From Hydrogenovibrio sp965140365 (GTDB lineage: Bacteria; Pseudomonadota; Gammaproteobacteria; Thiomicrospirales; Thiomicrospiraceae): a DNA stretch of 64,000 bases. Made by a program: the position numbers and the translations under genes. Positions within the stretch are counted from its first letter, which is position 1. The number at the start of each line of letters is the position of its first letter. Shown one piece after another: positions 26,847 through 36,626 of the stretch. The stretch lies in the NCBI GenBank assembly GCA_965140365.1, contig OZ223196.1; one strand, given 5' to 3'. Under the pieces are notes generated by a model, which did no database searches, had not been told where the DNA came from, and saw only the letters and a program-made list of their open reading frames with translations.

Positions 26847-29261
26847 TTAAGTTTTGGCCTGGTTTTCGAGTTCGGCAATACATTGCATGGTTTTCAGTAC
26901 GGAATCCGGATTTAAACTGATGGAGTCGATACCGAGCTCAATCAAGAATTCCGCCATTTCAGGGTAATCCGACGGCGCTTGACCGCATAGTCCGGAGTGC
27001 AATCCATTGCGCTTAGCTCCTTCAACCGCCCATTTAATCATGGTTTTCACGCCTTCGGCACGTTCGTCGTAACTGTCCGCGACCAAAGCGGAATCCCGAT
27101 CCACACCGAGCACCAGCTGCGTCAAATCGTTCGAGCCGATGGAGATACCGTCAAAGTAGGGCGCGAAGGCATCCATTTCAAGTACATTGTTGGGAATCTC
27201 GCACATCATGTAGATTTTCAACGCATTTTTATTACGCTTCAAATCATGCTTTTCCATCGTTTCAATCACTTTTTGCGCTTCGACCACGCGCCGCACAAAC
27301 GGAATCATCACGATGACATTGCTGAAGCCCATTTCTTCGCGAACGTGTTTGATGGCCTGGCACTCTAATGCAAAGGCCGGCTCAAATGCTTCGGAAATGT
27401 AACGGGACGCCCCACGGTAGCCCAGCATGGGATTTTCTTCATGTGGTTCGAAGTATTTACCGCCCAATAGGCTGGCATATTCATTCGATTTAAAGTCCGA
27501 AAGGCGGACCACGACTGGTTTCGGGTAGAAAGCCGCAGCAATGGTGCCGATGCCGCTGGCGAGTTTATCGATGAAAAAGGCCTTGCCGCTATCGTAACCG
27601 CGGGTTAGGTCGGTCAGCTGTTCCTGAATGGTTTTGGCCGTCACTTTTTCCGGTTGCAGTAACGCTAAAGGGTGGGCTTTGACCGATTCATTGATGATGA
27701 ATTCCATTCTGGCCAGCCCGACGCCTTGATTTGGGATAAAACTGGTCTGAAAGGCCAGTGCCGGATTGCCCAGGTTCAGCATGATATCGGTTTTCGGCAT
27801 CGCTAAATCGGACAGATCGGTTTCATGGATTTCAAACGGTTGTTTGCCGAGATAGACTTTTCCTGTGTCGCCTTCGGCACAGGAAACGGTGATTTCGGGA
27901 TTGGATTCCAACTCCTTCGTGGCTTGGGGGCAACCGACAATCGCCGGAATGCCCAGTTCACGCGCAATAATGGCGGCGTGGCAGGTTCGTCCGCCGCGAT
28001 TGGTGATGATGGCTGAAGCGATTTTCATCACTGGTTCCCAGTCCGGCGTGGTGATGTCGGTGACGAGAATTTCGCCGGCTTTGAATTGGTCGATGTAAGC
28101 GACGTCTTGGATGACATGGGCCTGGCCATGAGCGACCTTGCTGCCGACGGCGCGGCCTGTCGCCAGAATTTGAGCATCCGGTTCCGGTGAAATTTGGTAG
28201 GTTTTCAATTGGGTGCCAATCTTTTGAGAAGCCACGGTTTCCGGGCGGGCCTGGACGATATACAGCTGCCCATCGTCGCCGTCTTTGGCCCATTCAATGT
28301 CCATGGGGCGCTGGTAACCGATTTTGTCGCTGTAATGTTTCTCGATACGAATGGCGTAATCCGCCAGTTTGAGAACCTCTTCATCGGTAATGCAGAAGGC
28401 TTGGCGCTCGGCTTGTGATGTGTTGATGTTACGCACAGGGGATTTATGGGCATCCACCGCGTAAATCATTTTAATTTTTTTGGCCCCTAGGTGGCGACGT
28501 AACACCGTTCGATAGCCTTGTTCAAAGGTGGGTTTATGGACATAGAATTCATCCGGATCCACAGCGCCTTGGACGACGTTCTCGCCTAATCCGTAAGCGC
28601 CGGTGATGAAAACCGCATCCTTAAATCCGGTTTCGGTATCGATGGAAAACATAACGCCGGATGCGGATAGATCGGAGCGTACCATTTTTTGGACGCCAAT
28701 CGAGAGCCCGACATCAAAGTGATCGAATCCTTGGTCGATACGGTAATGGATGGCGCGATCGGTAAATAGGCTGGCAAAACAACGTTTACACGCATCCAGT
28801 AGAGCGGTTTCGCCGCTGATGTTGAGATAGGTATCCTGTTGCCCAGCGAAACTGGCTGTGGGGAGGTCTTCCGCCGTGGCAGAACTGCGAATGGCCAACG
28901 TAATGGGGGTTTTAAAACAATCGTTTAACGCCTGGTAAGCGTCGAGAATTTCTTTCGTCAACGCTTGGGGTAAATCCGCCTGATAAATCAGCTGCCGCGC
29001 GCCTTGGCCGCGCTCGGCCAGATCGGTAACATTGGATTCATCGAGCGGATCGAGAATGTCATGCAATTTATCCCAGAGTTTGTTTTCGGTTAAAACGGCT
29101 CGGTAGGCTTCAGCCGTGACCGCAAAGCCGTTTGGGATTGGAATGCCTACCGGGGTCAGGGCTTGGAACATCTCTCCCAGAGAGGCGTTTTTGCCACCTA
29201 CTAACGGAATGTCATCAATTCCGATCTCATCAAAAAAACGAATATAACGCCGCTTTGCCAT
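26847..29261 (-). CDS. ppsA: phosphoenolpyruvate synthase
   Basis: PpsA makes phosphoenolpyruvate from pyruvate and ATP for gluconeogenesis. The 804 residues open with the ATP-grasp-like domain (LVGGKNASLGEM). The phosphohistidine domain has GGRTCHAAIIARELGIPA with the swivelling His near residue 427. The C-terminal PEP/pyruvate TIM barrel includes SIGSNDLTQLVLGVDRD and the catalytic Cys in GLCGQAPSD. The start has a strong GGAGAAC ribosome site. It is a single gene, convergent with the peptide transporter. Confidence 0.96.
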   Translation of the reverse strand: MAKRRYIRFFDEIGIDDIPLVGGKNASLGEMFQALTPVGIPIPNGFAVTAEAYRAVLTENKLWDKLHDILDPLDESNVTDLAERGQGARQLIYQADLPQALTKEILDAYQALNDCFKTPITLAIRSSATAEDLPTASFAGQQDTYLNISGETALLDACKRCFASLFTDRAIHYRIDQGFDHFDVGLSIGVQKMVRSDLSASGVMFSIDTETGFKDAVFITGAYGLGENVVQGAVDPDEFYVHKPTFEQGYRTVLRRHLGAKKIKMIYAVDAHKSPVRNINTSQAERQAFCITDEEVLKLADYAIRIEKHYSDKIGYQRPMDIEWAKDGDDGQLYIVQARPETVASQKIGTQLKTYQISPEPDAQILATGRAVGSKVAHGQAHVIQDVAYIDQFKAGEILVTDITTPDWEPVMKIASAIITNRGGRTCHAAIIARELGIPAIVGCPQATKELESNPEITVSCAEGDTGKVYLGKQPFEIHETDLSDLAMPKTDIMLNLGNPALAFQTSFIPNQGVGLARMEFIINESVKAHPLALLQPEKVTAKTIQEQLTDLTRGYDSGKAFFIDKLASGIGTIAAAFYPKPVVVRLSDFKSNEYASLLGGKYFEPHEENPMLGYRGASRYISEAFEPAFALECQAIKHVREEMGFSNVIVMIPFVRRVVEAQKVIETMEKHDLKRNKNALKIYMMCEIPNNVLEMDAFAPYFDGISIGSNDLTQLVLGVDRDSALVADSYDERAEGVKTMIKWAVEGAKRNGLHSGLCGQAPSDYPEMAEFLIELGIDSISLNPDSVLKTMQCIAELENQAKT

Positions 29262-29633
29262 AATGTTCTCCTAATCCGAATATTTCACAAATTTGCACCG
29301 ACTTTGCTTGTTCCTTGATTCCACAAGAAATATTTTCTCAGTCGGTCGTAATCACCGATACGACACGTCTTCGAAAATTTCCTTGTGAACCCAATGCTCT
29401 GCGCAGTCTCAGCACAAATTCATGAAACATTCGGCTAAAAAGGTGTATAGTTTGTGGGTGTTAATGCTGTGTAACATCATACGACTTTCCGAAGCAGATT
29501 AAAACCAAAGTGCGCCAACTCATCTTCAATGGGTTTCGGCAAGCCAATACAATACATTCAAATATCCGTTAAGCCGTTTGTTCAGCATTCGATTTGCATT
29601 TCAATTGTAACCCGATAATGAGGAAATTCGATA
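29262..29633. other. intergenic region between ppsA and the cytochrome gene
   Basis: These 372 bases between divergent genes contain no supported gene. A TATAGT near 29445 is a possible -10 for the rightward gene but lacks a convincing -35. No strong hairpin, riboswitch or repeat was seen. Confidence 0.4.
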
Positions 29634-30380
29634 ATGAACGCTACCCGAAACTGGTCACTCCCTGAGCTCAGTATTCCGTTAAAATCTTTATTCACTGGCT
29701 ACATCATGGTGGTCGGGCTGGGGCTCTTGATGGCCGGCGGTCAAATACTGCTGACGCACGGTATGGCAGACGGCAAATTCGGGATTTCGGTTGACGATAT
29801 TGTGTACAGTTATTACGGGAATCGAACCGGTTCCAAACTGGAATCGAAATTGAATGGTTCGATGAAAGACAAGGCTACGCCGGAAGAACGAATGACACTG
29901 ATTAAATGGGCGCGTGATGGGGCGAAAGAATCGGAGTGGGAACCGATTGTTGAACCGATTGTGATGCAGAAATGCGCGGTTTGTCATGCGCACATCAAGT
30001 CGTTGCCAAATGTGACTCAGCTCAACACCATGAAAGAAATCGCCAAAGTGGATGAGGGCGCGGACATTACTTCTTTAACACGCGTTTCACACATTCACCT
30101 GTTCGGCATTTCGTTCATTTTCTTCTTTGTCGGTTATATCTTTTCGATGGCGGTTGGCTTCAATCGCTGGGTCAAGGCGGTGATTATCTTCATTCCGTTT
30201 GCCTTTTTGGTGGTGGATATTGCTTCTTGGTGGTTAACGAAAATGAACCCGCAATTTGCCTGGTTTGTCATTATCGGCGGGTTTGGGTACAGCATTGCGG
30301 CGACGATTATGCTATTCACGTCTTTGTATCAAATGTGGGTGATGCCGTGGCTAGAAGCGCGTAAAAAGCCAATCGCGTAA
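29634..30380 (+). CDS. membrane-anchored c-type cytochrome of unknown function
   Basis: The 248-residue protein has one N-terminal helix (about 19-41), a periplasmic domain of about 110 residues with a single heme c site CAVCH (114-118), and three further helices. A histidine-rich VSHIHLFGISFIFFF segment opens the second helix, so an additional heme b is conceivable. There is no cleavable signal, so the protein is membrane-bound, probably in electron transfer. I do not recognise a named family. It is a single gene between ppsA and the terminator at 30428. Confidence 0.65.
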   Translation: MNATRNWSLPELSIPLKSLFTGYIMVVGLGLLMAGGQILLTHGMADGKFGISVDDIVYSYYGNRTGSKLESKLNGSMKDKATPEERMTLIKWARDGAKESEWEPIVEPIVMQKCAVCHAHIKSLPNVTQLNTMKEIAKVDEGADITSLTRVSHIHLFGISFIFFFVGYIFSMAVGFNRWVKAVIIFIPFAFLVVDIASWWLTKMNPQFAWFVIIGGFGYSIAATIMLFTSLYQMWVMPWLEARKKPIA

Positions 30381-30427
30381 CCATCATTCAAAACGCATTC
30401 TGAAAAAGGTGACATGGTTGAATAACC

Positions 30428-30451
30428 AAACCGCCCAGGCCTGGGCGGTTT
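30428..30451. terminator. gapless 24-bp palindromic terminator
   Basis: Perfect inverted arms (half-site AAACCGCCCAGG) meet without a loop at AGG|CCT and are flanked by a T-run. It lies between the cytochrome gene and the convergent SDR gene and contains the CCAGGCCTGG element. Confidence 0.85.
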
Positions 30452-30456
30452 TTGAG

Positions 30457-31155
30457 TTAGAGTTTTTGCAGACCGTCCGTGTTGCAATCATTTTGCAAGG
30501 CTTTCAGTAGCTCGATGGCGGTTGCTTGGCTGGTCGGAATTGTATCTGGATTCTCGCTCGGGAATTGACGGCTGCGCGTATTGGATTGAAAAGCGCCGAG
30601 CTTGGCGCTGTAAAAGCGAATCTTGTCTTTTTGATTTTCGATGGCCACGGTTTTCATTAACTGTTCCAGTCCGGCTTTTGCGACACCGTAAGCGCCGTAA
30701 TAAGCTGGGTTGGCTGTCAGGTTTCGATCCAGTATCGCAACCAGCTGGCCGCTTTCGGCGGCACGCAGCAGCGGCAACGTCTGTTGGATTAAATGAAAAT
30801 TGGCGTTTAAGTTGGTGTGTAGCACTTCATACCATTGAGTGTAATCGAAATACTCAATCGGCGTAAAAGCCGGCAAGGTGGCGGCATTCAAAAACACGCC
30901 GTCAAGGTGGCTGTATTCATTTTCCAGCGTGCTTCTCAGTTGTTCATAATGCTCGATGTTGGCGCCGAGCAAATCCATTGGAAACAAAGCCGGTTCGGCT
31001 TGATAATCATCGGATTCAACAATGGTGTCGTACAGATGATTCAGGCCTTTAAGGTTTTTATCCAATAAAATCAGCTGGTTGTTGTCATGTGCTAAGGCCA
31101 GTGCGAGGCTGCGCCCCAAACCTTCTGCGGCACCGGTAATCAAATAAATGCTCAT
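30457..31155 (-). CDS. yciK: short-chain dehydrogenase/reductase, YciK-like
   Basis: The 232-residue SDR has the nucleotide-binding TGAAEGLGRS near the N-terminus, LNAATL in place of NNAG, and the catalytic YxxxK in YGAYGVAKAG. The natural substrate of YciK-type enzymes is not established. The gene overlaps gph by four bases (ATGA), completing the ubiG-gph-yciK order known from other gammaproteobacteria. Confidence 0.8.
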   Translation of the reverse strand: MSIYLITGAAEGLGRSLALALAHDNNQLILLDKNLKGLNHLYDTIVESDDYQAEPALFPMDLLGANIEHYEQLRSTLENEYSHLDGVFLNAATLPAFTPIEYFDYTQWYEVLHTNLNANFHLIQQTLPLLRAAESGQLVAILDRNLTANPAYYGAYGVAKAGLEQLMKTVAIENQKDKIRFYSAKLGAFQSNTRSRQFPSENPDTIPTSQATAIELLKALQNDCNTDGLQKL

Positions 31156-31811
31156 AATGTCTCTTGAATGAAGTGGGTGATTTCAATCGGGGTTTCAAAA
31201 AAATAATCGGCCGGCCAAGCGGTTTCGGAAGCCGCTTCCGGCAAATAACCAAACATGGCGGCACCGGTTTGCATGCCGGCATTGATGCCGGCCTCAATGT
31301 CTCTCGGGTGATCGCCGAGATAAATGCATTGGTCGGCGGTGACGCCGCATTGTTGGGCCGCCAATAACAGCGGTTCCGGGTGAGGTTTGCGCACACTTAA
31401 GGTGTCGCCGCAAACAAGGCTGGCCGGTTCGGATGGAAATTGAATGTTCTCTAATAGCTTTTCCGTTAGCCAAGTGGGTTTATTGGTGACGATTCCCCAG
31501 GGAATATTGCGTTCGGCAATTTCCGCCAGGCCTGCTTCCAGGCCCGGGAATAAACGTGTGTGCATATCAATGTGTTTGAAATACACATCCAAGAAAAACT
31601 GACGCTTGCTTTCCAGTTCATCACCTTCCAACCCGGGAAAGGCCAGCTGGGTCATAGCCAGCCCGCCTTGAGAAACGGTTTTACGGATGTCTTGATAATG
31701 CAACGGTTTCTGGCCGTAATGGCGACAGGTGTGGTTCAGGGCGTAGGCAAAATCGTAGGAGGTGTCGAGCAGGGTGCCGTCCAAATCAAAAAGCACACAT
31801 TGAATGGTCAT
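31152..31811 (-). CDS. gph: HAD-family phosphoglycolate phosphatase-like protein
   Basis: The 219-residue HAD hydrolase has motif I FDLDGTLLDT with the nucleophilic Asp, a helical cap, motif II VTNKP, and motif III/IV YLGDHPRDIEAG. In this gene neighbourhood it corresponds to the Gph-like phosphatase (also called MupP in Pseudomonas, acting on MurNAc-6-phosphate), so either substrate is possible. It lies 36 bases after ubiG and overlaps yciK. Confidence 0.85.
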   Translation of the reverse strand: MTIQCVLFDLDGTLLDTSYDFAYALNHTCRHYGQKPLHYQDIRKTVSQGGLAMTQLAFPGLEGDELESKRQFFLDVYFKHIDMHTRLFPGLEAGLAEIAERNIPWGIVTNKPTWLTEKLLENIQFPSEPASLVCGDTLSVRKPHPEPLLLAAQQCGVTADQCIYLGDHPRDIEAGINAGMQTGAAMFGYLPEAASETAWPADYFFETPIEITHFIQETL

Positions 31812-31847
31812 GGGGTTAATCTCTTCTAAATCGGGTAATAGACGGGG

Positions 31848-32567
31848 TTAAACGGGTTTCTGGTAAGCCACCAGATAGTTAACGTCCAGCTTTTCGCTTA
31901 GACCGTAGCGCTTCAGGAGCGGGTTGAACTCAATACCAGCGCCGTCTTTCAGTATCAACCCGGCTTGCCGAGCCATGGCGTCCAGCTCGGATGGTTGAAT
32001 GAATTTTTCGTGCGTATGAGTGCCTTTCGGTACCAGATCCAGTATTTGTTCCGCGGCGAAAATCGCCAGTAAATAGGATTTATAATTGCGGTTCAGGGTG
32101 GAAAAAAACACCCAACCGCCCGGTTTTACCGCATTGGCAGCCGCCTGGATAATGGCAGCAGGCTCAGGAACATGTTCCAACATTTCCATACAGGTCACGA
32201 TGTCGTAATGTTCGTGGTGCTTTTCGGCGTGATCTTCAGCCGCTTCCAATCGGTAATCGACTTTAACGCCGGAATCCAAACCGTGCAGTTTGGCGACCGT
32301 TAACACTTCATCGGCCAAGTCGATGCCCGTGACTCGGCCACCGGCTTTGGCCATGGCTTCAGATAAAATGCCACCGCCACAGCCGATGTCGAGCACGGTT
32401 TGTCCGTCAATGGATTGGAACTGTTCGATAAAGCTTAAGCGGAAGGGGTTGATTTTATGCAAAGCACCAAATTCACCGGATTCATCCCACCAGGTATTGG
32501 CCAGTTGGTTGAAGTTGTTCAGTTCGGCTTGGTCGGCGTTGTTGTGTGGCATTTGGGACTTCGACAT
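31848..32567 (-). CDS. ubiG: ubiquinone biosynthesis O-methyltransferase UbiG
   Basis: UbiG performs both O-methylations in ubiquinone synthesis. The 239-residue class I methyltransferase has NTWWDESGEFGALHKINPFRL-like opening residues typical of UbiG, the SAM site VLDIGCGGGILSEAMA, and MEMLEHVPEP. The start is ATG 32567. It is the first gene of the ubiG-gph-yciK operon. Confidence 0.95.
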   Translation of the reverse strand: MSKSQMPHNNADQAELNNFNQLANTWWDESGEFGALHKINPFRLSFIEQFQSIDGQTVLDIGCGGGILSEAMAKAGGRVTGIDLADEVLTVAKLHGLDSGVKVDYRLEAAEDHAEKHHEHYDIVTCMEMLEHVPEPAAIIQAAANAVKPGGWVFFSTLNRNYKSYLLAIFAAEQILDLVPKGTHTHEKFIQPSELDAMARQAGLILKDGAGIEFNPLLKRYGLSEKLDVNYLVAYQKPV

Positions 32568-32783
32568 GGATTCAAAATTTCCTCAAAGCGTTCTGATGAT
32601 TGGAAAATTGCCCGTGATTATAGCAACTACTTGAGTTTTTATGTGACTTAATCCGAGACGGGGTTTACGTGATTGAAAATTTAAATCCTTCGATAAAGCC
32701 AACCTTAAAACATCGTGAAAACCCTGATAAATGGCCGGAAAGGGCTCAAGGTGCTTCATTTGTCTCCAGGACGTATAAAACCT

Positions 32784-32812
32784 AGTGGAAAGGCCTGTTT
32801 TTGGGTTATAAT
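32784..32812 (+). promoter_or_regulatory. candidate gyrA promoter
   Basis: A perfect TATAAT (32807-32812) lies 38 bases before gyrA. The -35 position (AGTGGA, 32784-32789) is poor. Confidence 0.4.
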
Positions 32813-32850
32813 GCTTAGTTAATGTCAACTAAAAAGAAAACTGTGATTCT

Positions 32851-35466
32851 ATGTCAGATTTTGCAAGAGAAATTCTTCCGATCTCATTAGAAGATGAGAT
32901 GAAACAATCTTATCTCAGCTATGCGATGAGCGTTATTGTTGGGCGAGCCTTGCCGGATGTTCGAGACGGTTTGAAGCCGGTTCACCGTCGTGTGCTTTAT
33001 GCGATGAACGAACTCGGAAACGCCTGGAACAAGCCTTACAAAAAATCGGCACGTATCGTCGGTGACGTGATTGGTAAATATCACCCGCACGGTGATACAG
33101 CGGTTTACGACACCATCGTCCGTATGGCGCAACCGTTTTCACTACGCTATATGCTGGTGGACGGGCAGGGGAATTTCGGTTCGATCGACGGGGACGCGCC
33201 GGCGGCGATGCGTTACACCGAAGTCCGGATGGCAAAAATTGCACATGAATTGCTGGCGGACCTGGAAAAGGAAACCGTTAACTTCACGCCAAACTACGAC
33301 GGTTCTGAATCTGAGCCAGACGTTTTGCCAACGCGGGTACCGAATTTGCTGGTCAACGGTTCTTCCGGGATTGCCGTGGGGATGGCGACCAATATTCCGC
33401 CGCACAATCTGAATGAAACCATCAATGCCTGTGTGGCGTTGATCGATAACCCAGAATTGGATATTTCAGGCTTGATGGAATATCTGCCTGGGCCGGACTT
33501 TCCGACCTATGGCATTATCAACGGCACCAAAGGGATTCGCGAAGCTTATGAAACCGGCCGCGGCCGCGTACAAATGCGTGCTAAAACCAGTGTGGAAACC
33601 GACAAGAGCGGTAAAGCATCGATTATCGTCCATGAGATTCCGTATCAGGTTAACAAAGCGAAGTTGATTGAACGCATTGCCGAGTTGGTCAAAGAGAAAA
33701 AGATTGATGGTATTACCGCGTTACGTGACGAGTCCGATAAGGATGGGATGCGTATTGTGATTGAAGTGCGCCGTGGTGAAGTGCCGGAAGTACTCATCAA
33801 TAATTTGTACAAGCAAACCGCATTGCAAACCGTCTTCGGTATCAATATGGTGGCCTTGATGGACGGTCAGCCGAAGTTGCTAAACCTGAAAGATGTGCTG
33901 GAAGCCTTTATTCGTCACCGTCGTGAAGTGGTAACGCGTCGTACAATTTTCGATCTGCGCAAAGCGCGTGAAAAAGCTCATATTTTAGAGGGCTTGGCGT
34001 TGGCGTTGAACAATATCGACGAAATGATCGAATTGATTAAGTCGTCGCCAAGTCCGTCGGTTGCGAAAGAGCGTATGCTGGAACGCGACTGGCCAATAGG
34101 GAATGTCGGTCAACTACTGGATCGTGTCGAAATGGACGATGTCCGTCCAGAAGATTTACCGGCCGGCTTTGGGGCGGAAGGCGATATCTATAAGTTGTCA
34201 CCGGCTCAGGCGCAAGCGATTCTGGAAATGCGTTTGCATCGCCTGACAGGCCTCGAGCAAGACAAAATTCTAAACGAATACCGCGAATTGATCGAAAAAA
34301 TCGCCGAGTTCCTAGAAATCCTTCGCAACCCGGATCGTTTGACCGAAGTGGTGCGAGAGGAATTGCTGGAAGTGGTTGAAAATTTCGGTGACGAACGTCG
34401 TACCGAAATTGACCATTCGTATCAGGAAATCGATGCCGAGGACTTGATTGCGGTGGAAGACCGCATTGTCACTTTATCGCAAGACGGTTACATCAAAACA
34501 CAGCCGTTGTCCGATTATCAGGCGCAACGTCGCGGGGGTCGCGGTAAATCCGCTACTCAGATGAAAGAAGATGACCAGGTCGGTAAAATTCTGGTGGCCA
34601 GCACGCATGATATGCTGCTGTGCTTCTCCAACCGTGGCAAACTTTACTGGCAGAAAACCTGGCAGTTACCGTTGGCCAGTCGTGGTTCCAAAGGCAAGCC
34701 GATTGTGAATGTGTTGCCATTGGAAGATGGCGAATACATTACTTCTGTTTTACCGGTAAGTGAATTCTCCGAGGGCTATTATGTCTTTATGGCGACCAAA
34801 AAATCGACGGTGAAACGTGTGGCGCTGGCCGATTTTTCACGCCCAAGAGCGAACGGTATCATTGCCGTCGATTTATTGGATGACGACGAACTGGTCGGCA
34901 CGGCGATTACCGACGGCGAGCAGGACATTATGCTGTTCAGCAATATCGGCAAAGCCATTCGTTTCGACGAAAATGATGTTCGTGTCATGGGGCGTCAGGC
35001 ACGCGGTGTACGCGGTATGAAACTGAAAGACGAGATGTCGATTATCAGTATGCAGGTGGCCCGTAAAGACACCCTGATTTTGACCGCGACCGAGCACGGT
35101 TACGGTAAATGCACACCGGTGGACGATTACTCCACCATTAACCGTGGCGGACAAGGGGTCATTTCCATTAAAACGTCGGATCGAAACGGTAACGTGGTTT
35201 CATCCGTGGCGGTCACGCCGGAACAGGAAGTGGTGTTGATCACCAATAAAGGGACTTTGGTTCGTACGCGCGTTTCCGAAATCTCCGTTGTGGGGCGAAA
35301 TACTCAAGGCGTGAAGCTGATTAACGTCGGCAAAGGCGAAGTCGTGGTCGGTTTGGCTGTGGTTGACGTTCAGGATGAAGCGTTGCTGGAAGCCATCGAC
35401 GAAGCGGATAGCGTTTCCATCGAGAATGCAGCGCCGGAATCGGAAGAGGACTCCGCAACGGAATAA
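32851..35466 (+). CDS. gyrA: DNA gyrase subunit A
   Basis: GyrA is the breakage-reunion subunit of gyrase. Its 871 residues contain catalytic Tyr122 (AAMRYTEVR) in Escherichia coli numbering. The quinolone-resistance region has Thr83 and Asp87 (HGDTAVYDTIVRMAQ); Thr83 is a natural wild-type variant in several gammaproteobacteria. The C-terminal beta-pinwheel holds the GyrA box QRRGGRG near 556 and ends in an acidic tail. It begins the gyrA-serC-pheA-hisC-tyrA-aroA-cmk run. Confidence 0.98.
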   Translation: MSDFAREILPISLEDEMKQSYLSYAMSVIVGRALPDVRDGLKPVHRRVLYAMNELGNAWNKPYKKSARIVGDVIGKYHPHGDTAVYDTIVRMAQPFSLRYMLVDGQGNFGSIDGDAPAAMRYTEVRMAKIAHELLADLEKETVNFTPNYDGSESEPDVLPTRVPNLLVNGSSGIAVGMATNIPPHNLNETINACVALIDNPELDISGLMEYLPGPDFPTYGIINGTKGIREAYETGRGRVQMRAKTSVETDKSGKASIIVHEIPYQVNKAKLIERIAELVKEKKIDGITALRDESDKDGMRIVIEVRRGEVPEVLINNLYKQTALQTVFGINMVALMDGQPKLLNLKDVLEAFIRHRREVVTRRTIFDLRKAREKAHILEGLALALNNIDEMIELIKSSPSPSVAKERMLERDWPIGNVGQLLDRVEMDDVRPEDLPAGFGAEGDIYKLSPAQAQAILEMRLHRLTGLEQDKILNEYRELIEKIAEFLEILRNPDRLTEVVREELLEVVENFGDERRTEIDHSYQEIDAEDLIAVEDRIVTLSQDGYIKTQPLSDYQAQRRGGRGKSATQMKEDDQVGKILVASTHDMLLCFSNRGKLYWQKTWQLPLASRGSKGKPIVNVLPLEDGEYITSVLPVSEFSEGYYVFMATKKSTVKRVALADFSRPRANGIIAVDLLDDDELVGTAITDGEQDIMLFSNIGKAIRFDENDVRVMGRQARGVRGMKLKDEMSIISMQVARKDTLILTATEHGYGKCTPVDDYSTINRGGQGVISIKTSDRNGNVVSSVAVTPEQEVVLITNKGTLVRTRVSEISVVGRNTQGVKLINVGKGEVVVGLAVVDVQDEALLEAIDEADSVSIENAAPESEEDSATE

Positions 35467-35477
35467 CGTTCAAATAA

Positions 35478-35496
35478 GGGCCTGTTTCTCAGGCCC
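35478..35496 (+). terminator. hairpin between gyrA and serC without T-run
   Basis: GGGCCTG (35478-35484) pairs with CAGGCCC (35490-35496) around a 5-base loop. The lack of a T-tract suggests an attenuating or mRNA-stabilising hairpin rather than a full terminator. Confidence 0.5.
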
Positions 35497-35527
35497 GAAT
35501 TCCTAGTTCAAGAAATAAAGAGACACA

Positions 35528-36592
35528 ATGAGAGCATTTAATTTTAGTGCCGGCCCTGCCATGTTGCCGGAAGCTGTTATGCGCAAGGCGCAGGCGGAAT
35601 TTTTAAATTGGAATAATACCGGTATGTCGGTGATGGAAATGAGTCACCGCAGCAAGGAATTCATGGAAGTCGCCCACCACATGGAAGCCACTTTGCGTGA
35701 GATCATGGGGATTCCAAACAATTATAAGGTGCTGTTTTTGCACGGCGGCGCTTCTTTGCAGTTTGCCGGTGTGCCGATGAATTTGACGGAAGCCGATGAT
35801 GTGGTGGATTACGTCAATACCGGTGTCTGGTCACAAAAAGCGATTAAAGAAGCCGCCCGTTATGTCAATGTGAACGAAGTGGCGAAGGCCGAAAACACCA
35901 TTCCATCACCGGAAACATGGCGTTTGTCACCTGAAGCCAAGTATTTGCACATCTGCCAAAACGAAACCATCACCGGTGTAGAATATCAGTCTGCGCCCCT
36001 CAGCGACAAACCCATTATTTCCGACTTCTCATCCACCGTACTTTCCCGCCCAATCAATGTTTCCGATTACGGTGTCATCTATGCCGGTGCGCAAAAAAAC
36101 ATCGGTCCGGCAGGCCTGGCGATTGTTGTGGTACGCGAGGACTTGATCGGTCACGCACGATCCGATACGCCAAACCTAATGAACTGGAAAACCTACAATG
36201 ACAACGGTTCGATGTTCAATACTCCCGCGACCTTCTCTTGGTATTTAGCCGGATTGGTGTTTGATTGGATTAAAGAGCAGGGCGGGGTTGAAGCCATGGG
36301 CGAAATCAATCAGCGTAAATCGAAAAAACTGTACGACTTGATTGATGCGTCGGACTTCTTCTACAACGAAGTGGATCCATCGGTACGCTCTTGGATGAAC
36401 GTGACCTTTAAGTTGAAAAATACCGATTTGGATGCGGCCTTCTTGGAAGAATCGAAAGCGGCCGGTCTGTTGAGTTTGAAAGGTCATAAAGCCTATGGCG
36501 GCATGCGCGCCAGCATCTATAACGCCATGCCGGAAGAAGGTGTGGATGCATTGGTTCAATTTATGAAAAACTTCGAAGCGAAATACGCCTGA
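35528..36592 (+). CDS. serC: phosphoserine aminotransferase
   Basis: SerC is a PLP enzyme of serine biosynthesis and also acts in pyridoxine synthesis. The 354 residues start MRAFNFSAGPAMLPEAV, characteristic of the family. The PLP Lys lies in YAGAQKNIGPAGL. The end is GMRASIYNAMPEEGVDALVQFM. It sits between gyrA and pheA, as in many Pseudomonadales and relatives. Confidence 0.96.
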   Translation: MRAFNFSAGPAMLPEAVMRKAQAEFLNWNNTGMSVMEMSHRSKEFMEVAHHMEATLREIMGIPNNYKVLFLHGGASLQFAGVPMNLTEADDVVDYVNTGVWSQKAIKEAARYVNVNEVAKAENTIPSPETWRLSPEAKYLHICQNETITGVEYQSAPLSDKPIISDFSSTVLSRPINVSDYGVIYAGAQKNIGPAGLAIVVVREDLIGHARSDTPNLMNWKTYNDNGSMFNTPATFSWYLAGLVFDWIKEQGGVEAMGEINQRKSKKLYDLIDASDFFYNEVDPSVRSWMNVTFKLKNTDLDAAFLEESKAAGLLSLKGHKAYGGMRASIYNAMPEEGVDALVQFMKNFEAKYA

Positions 36593-36626
36593 TGATGGCC
36601 AGCCCTGAGTAAAACGACAAGACTGT

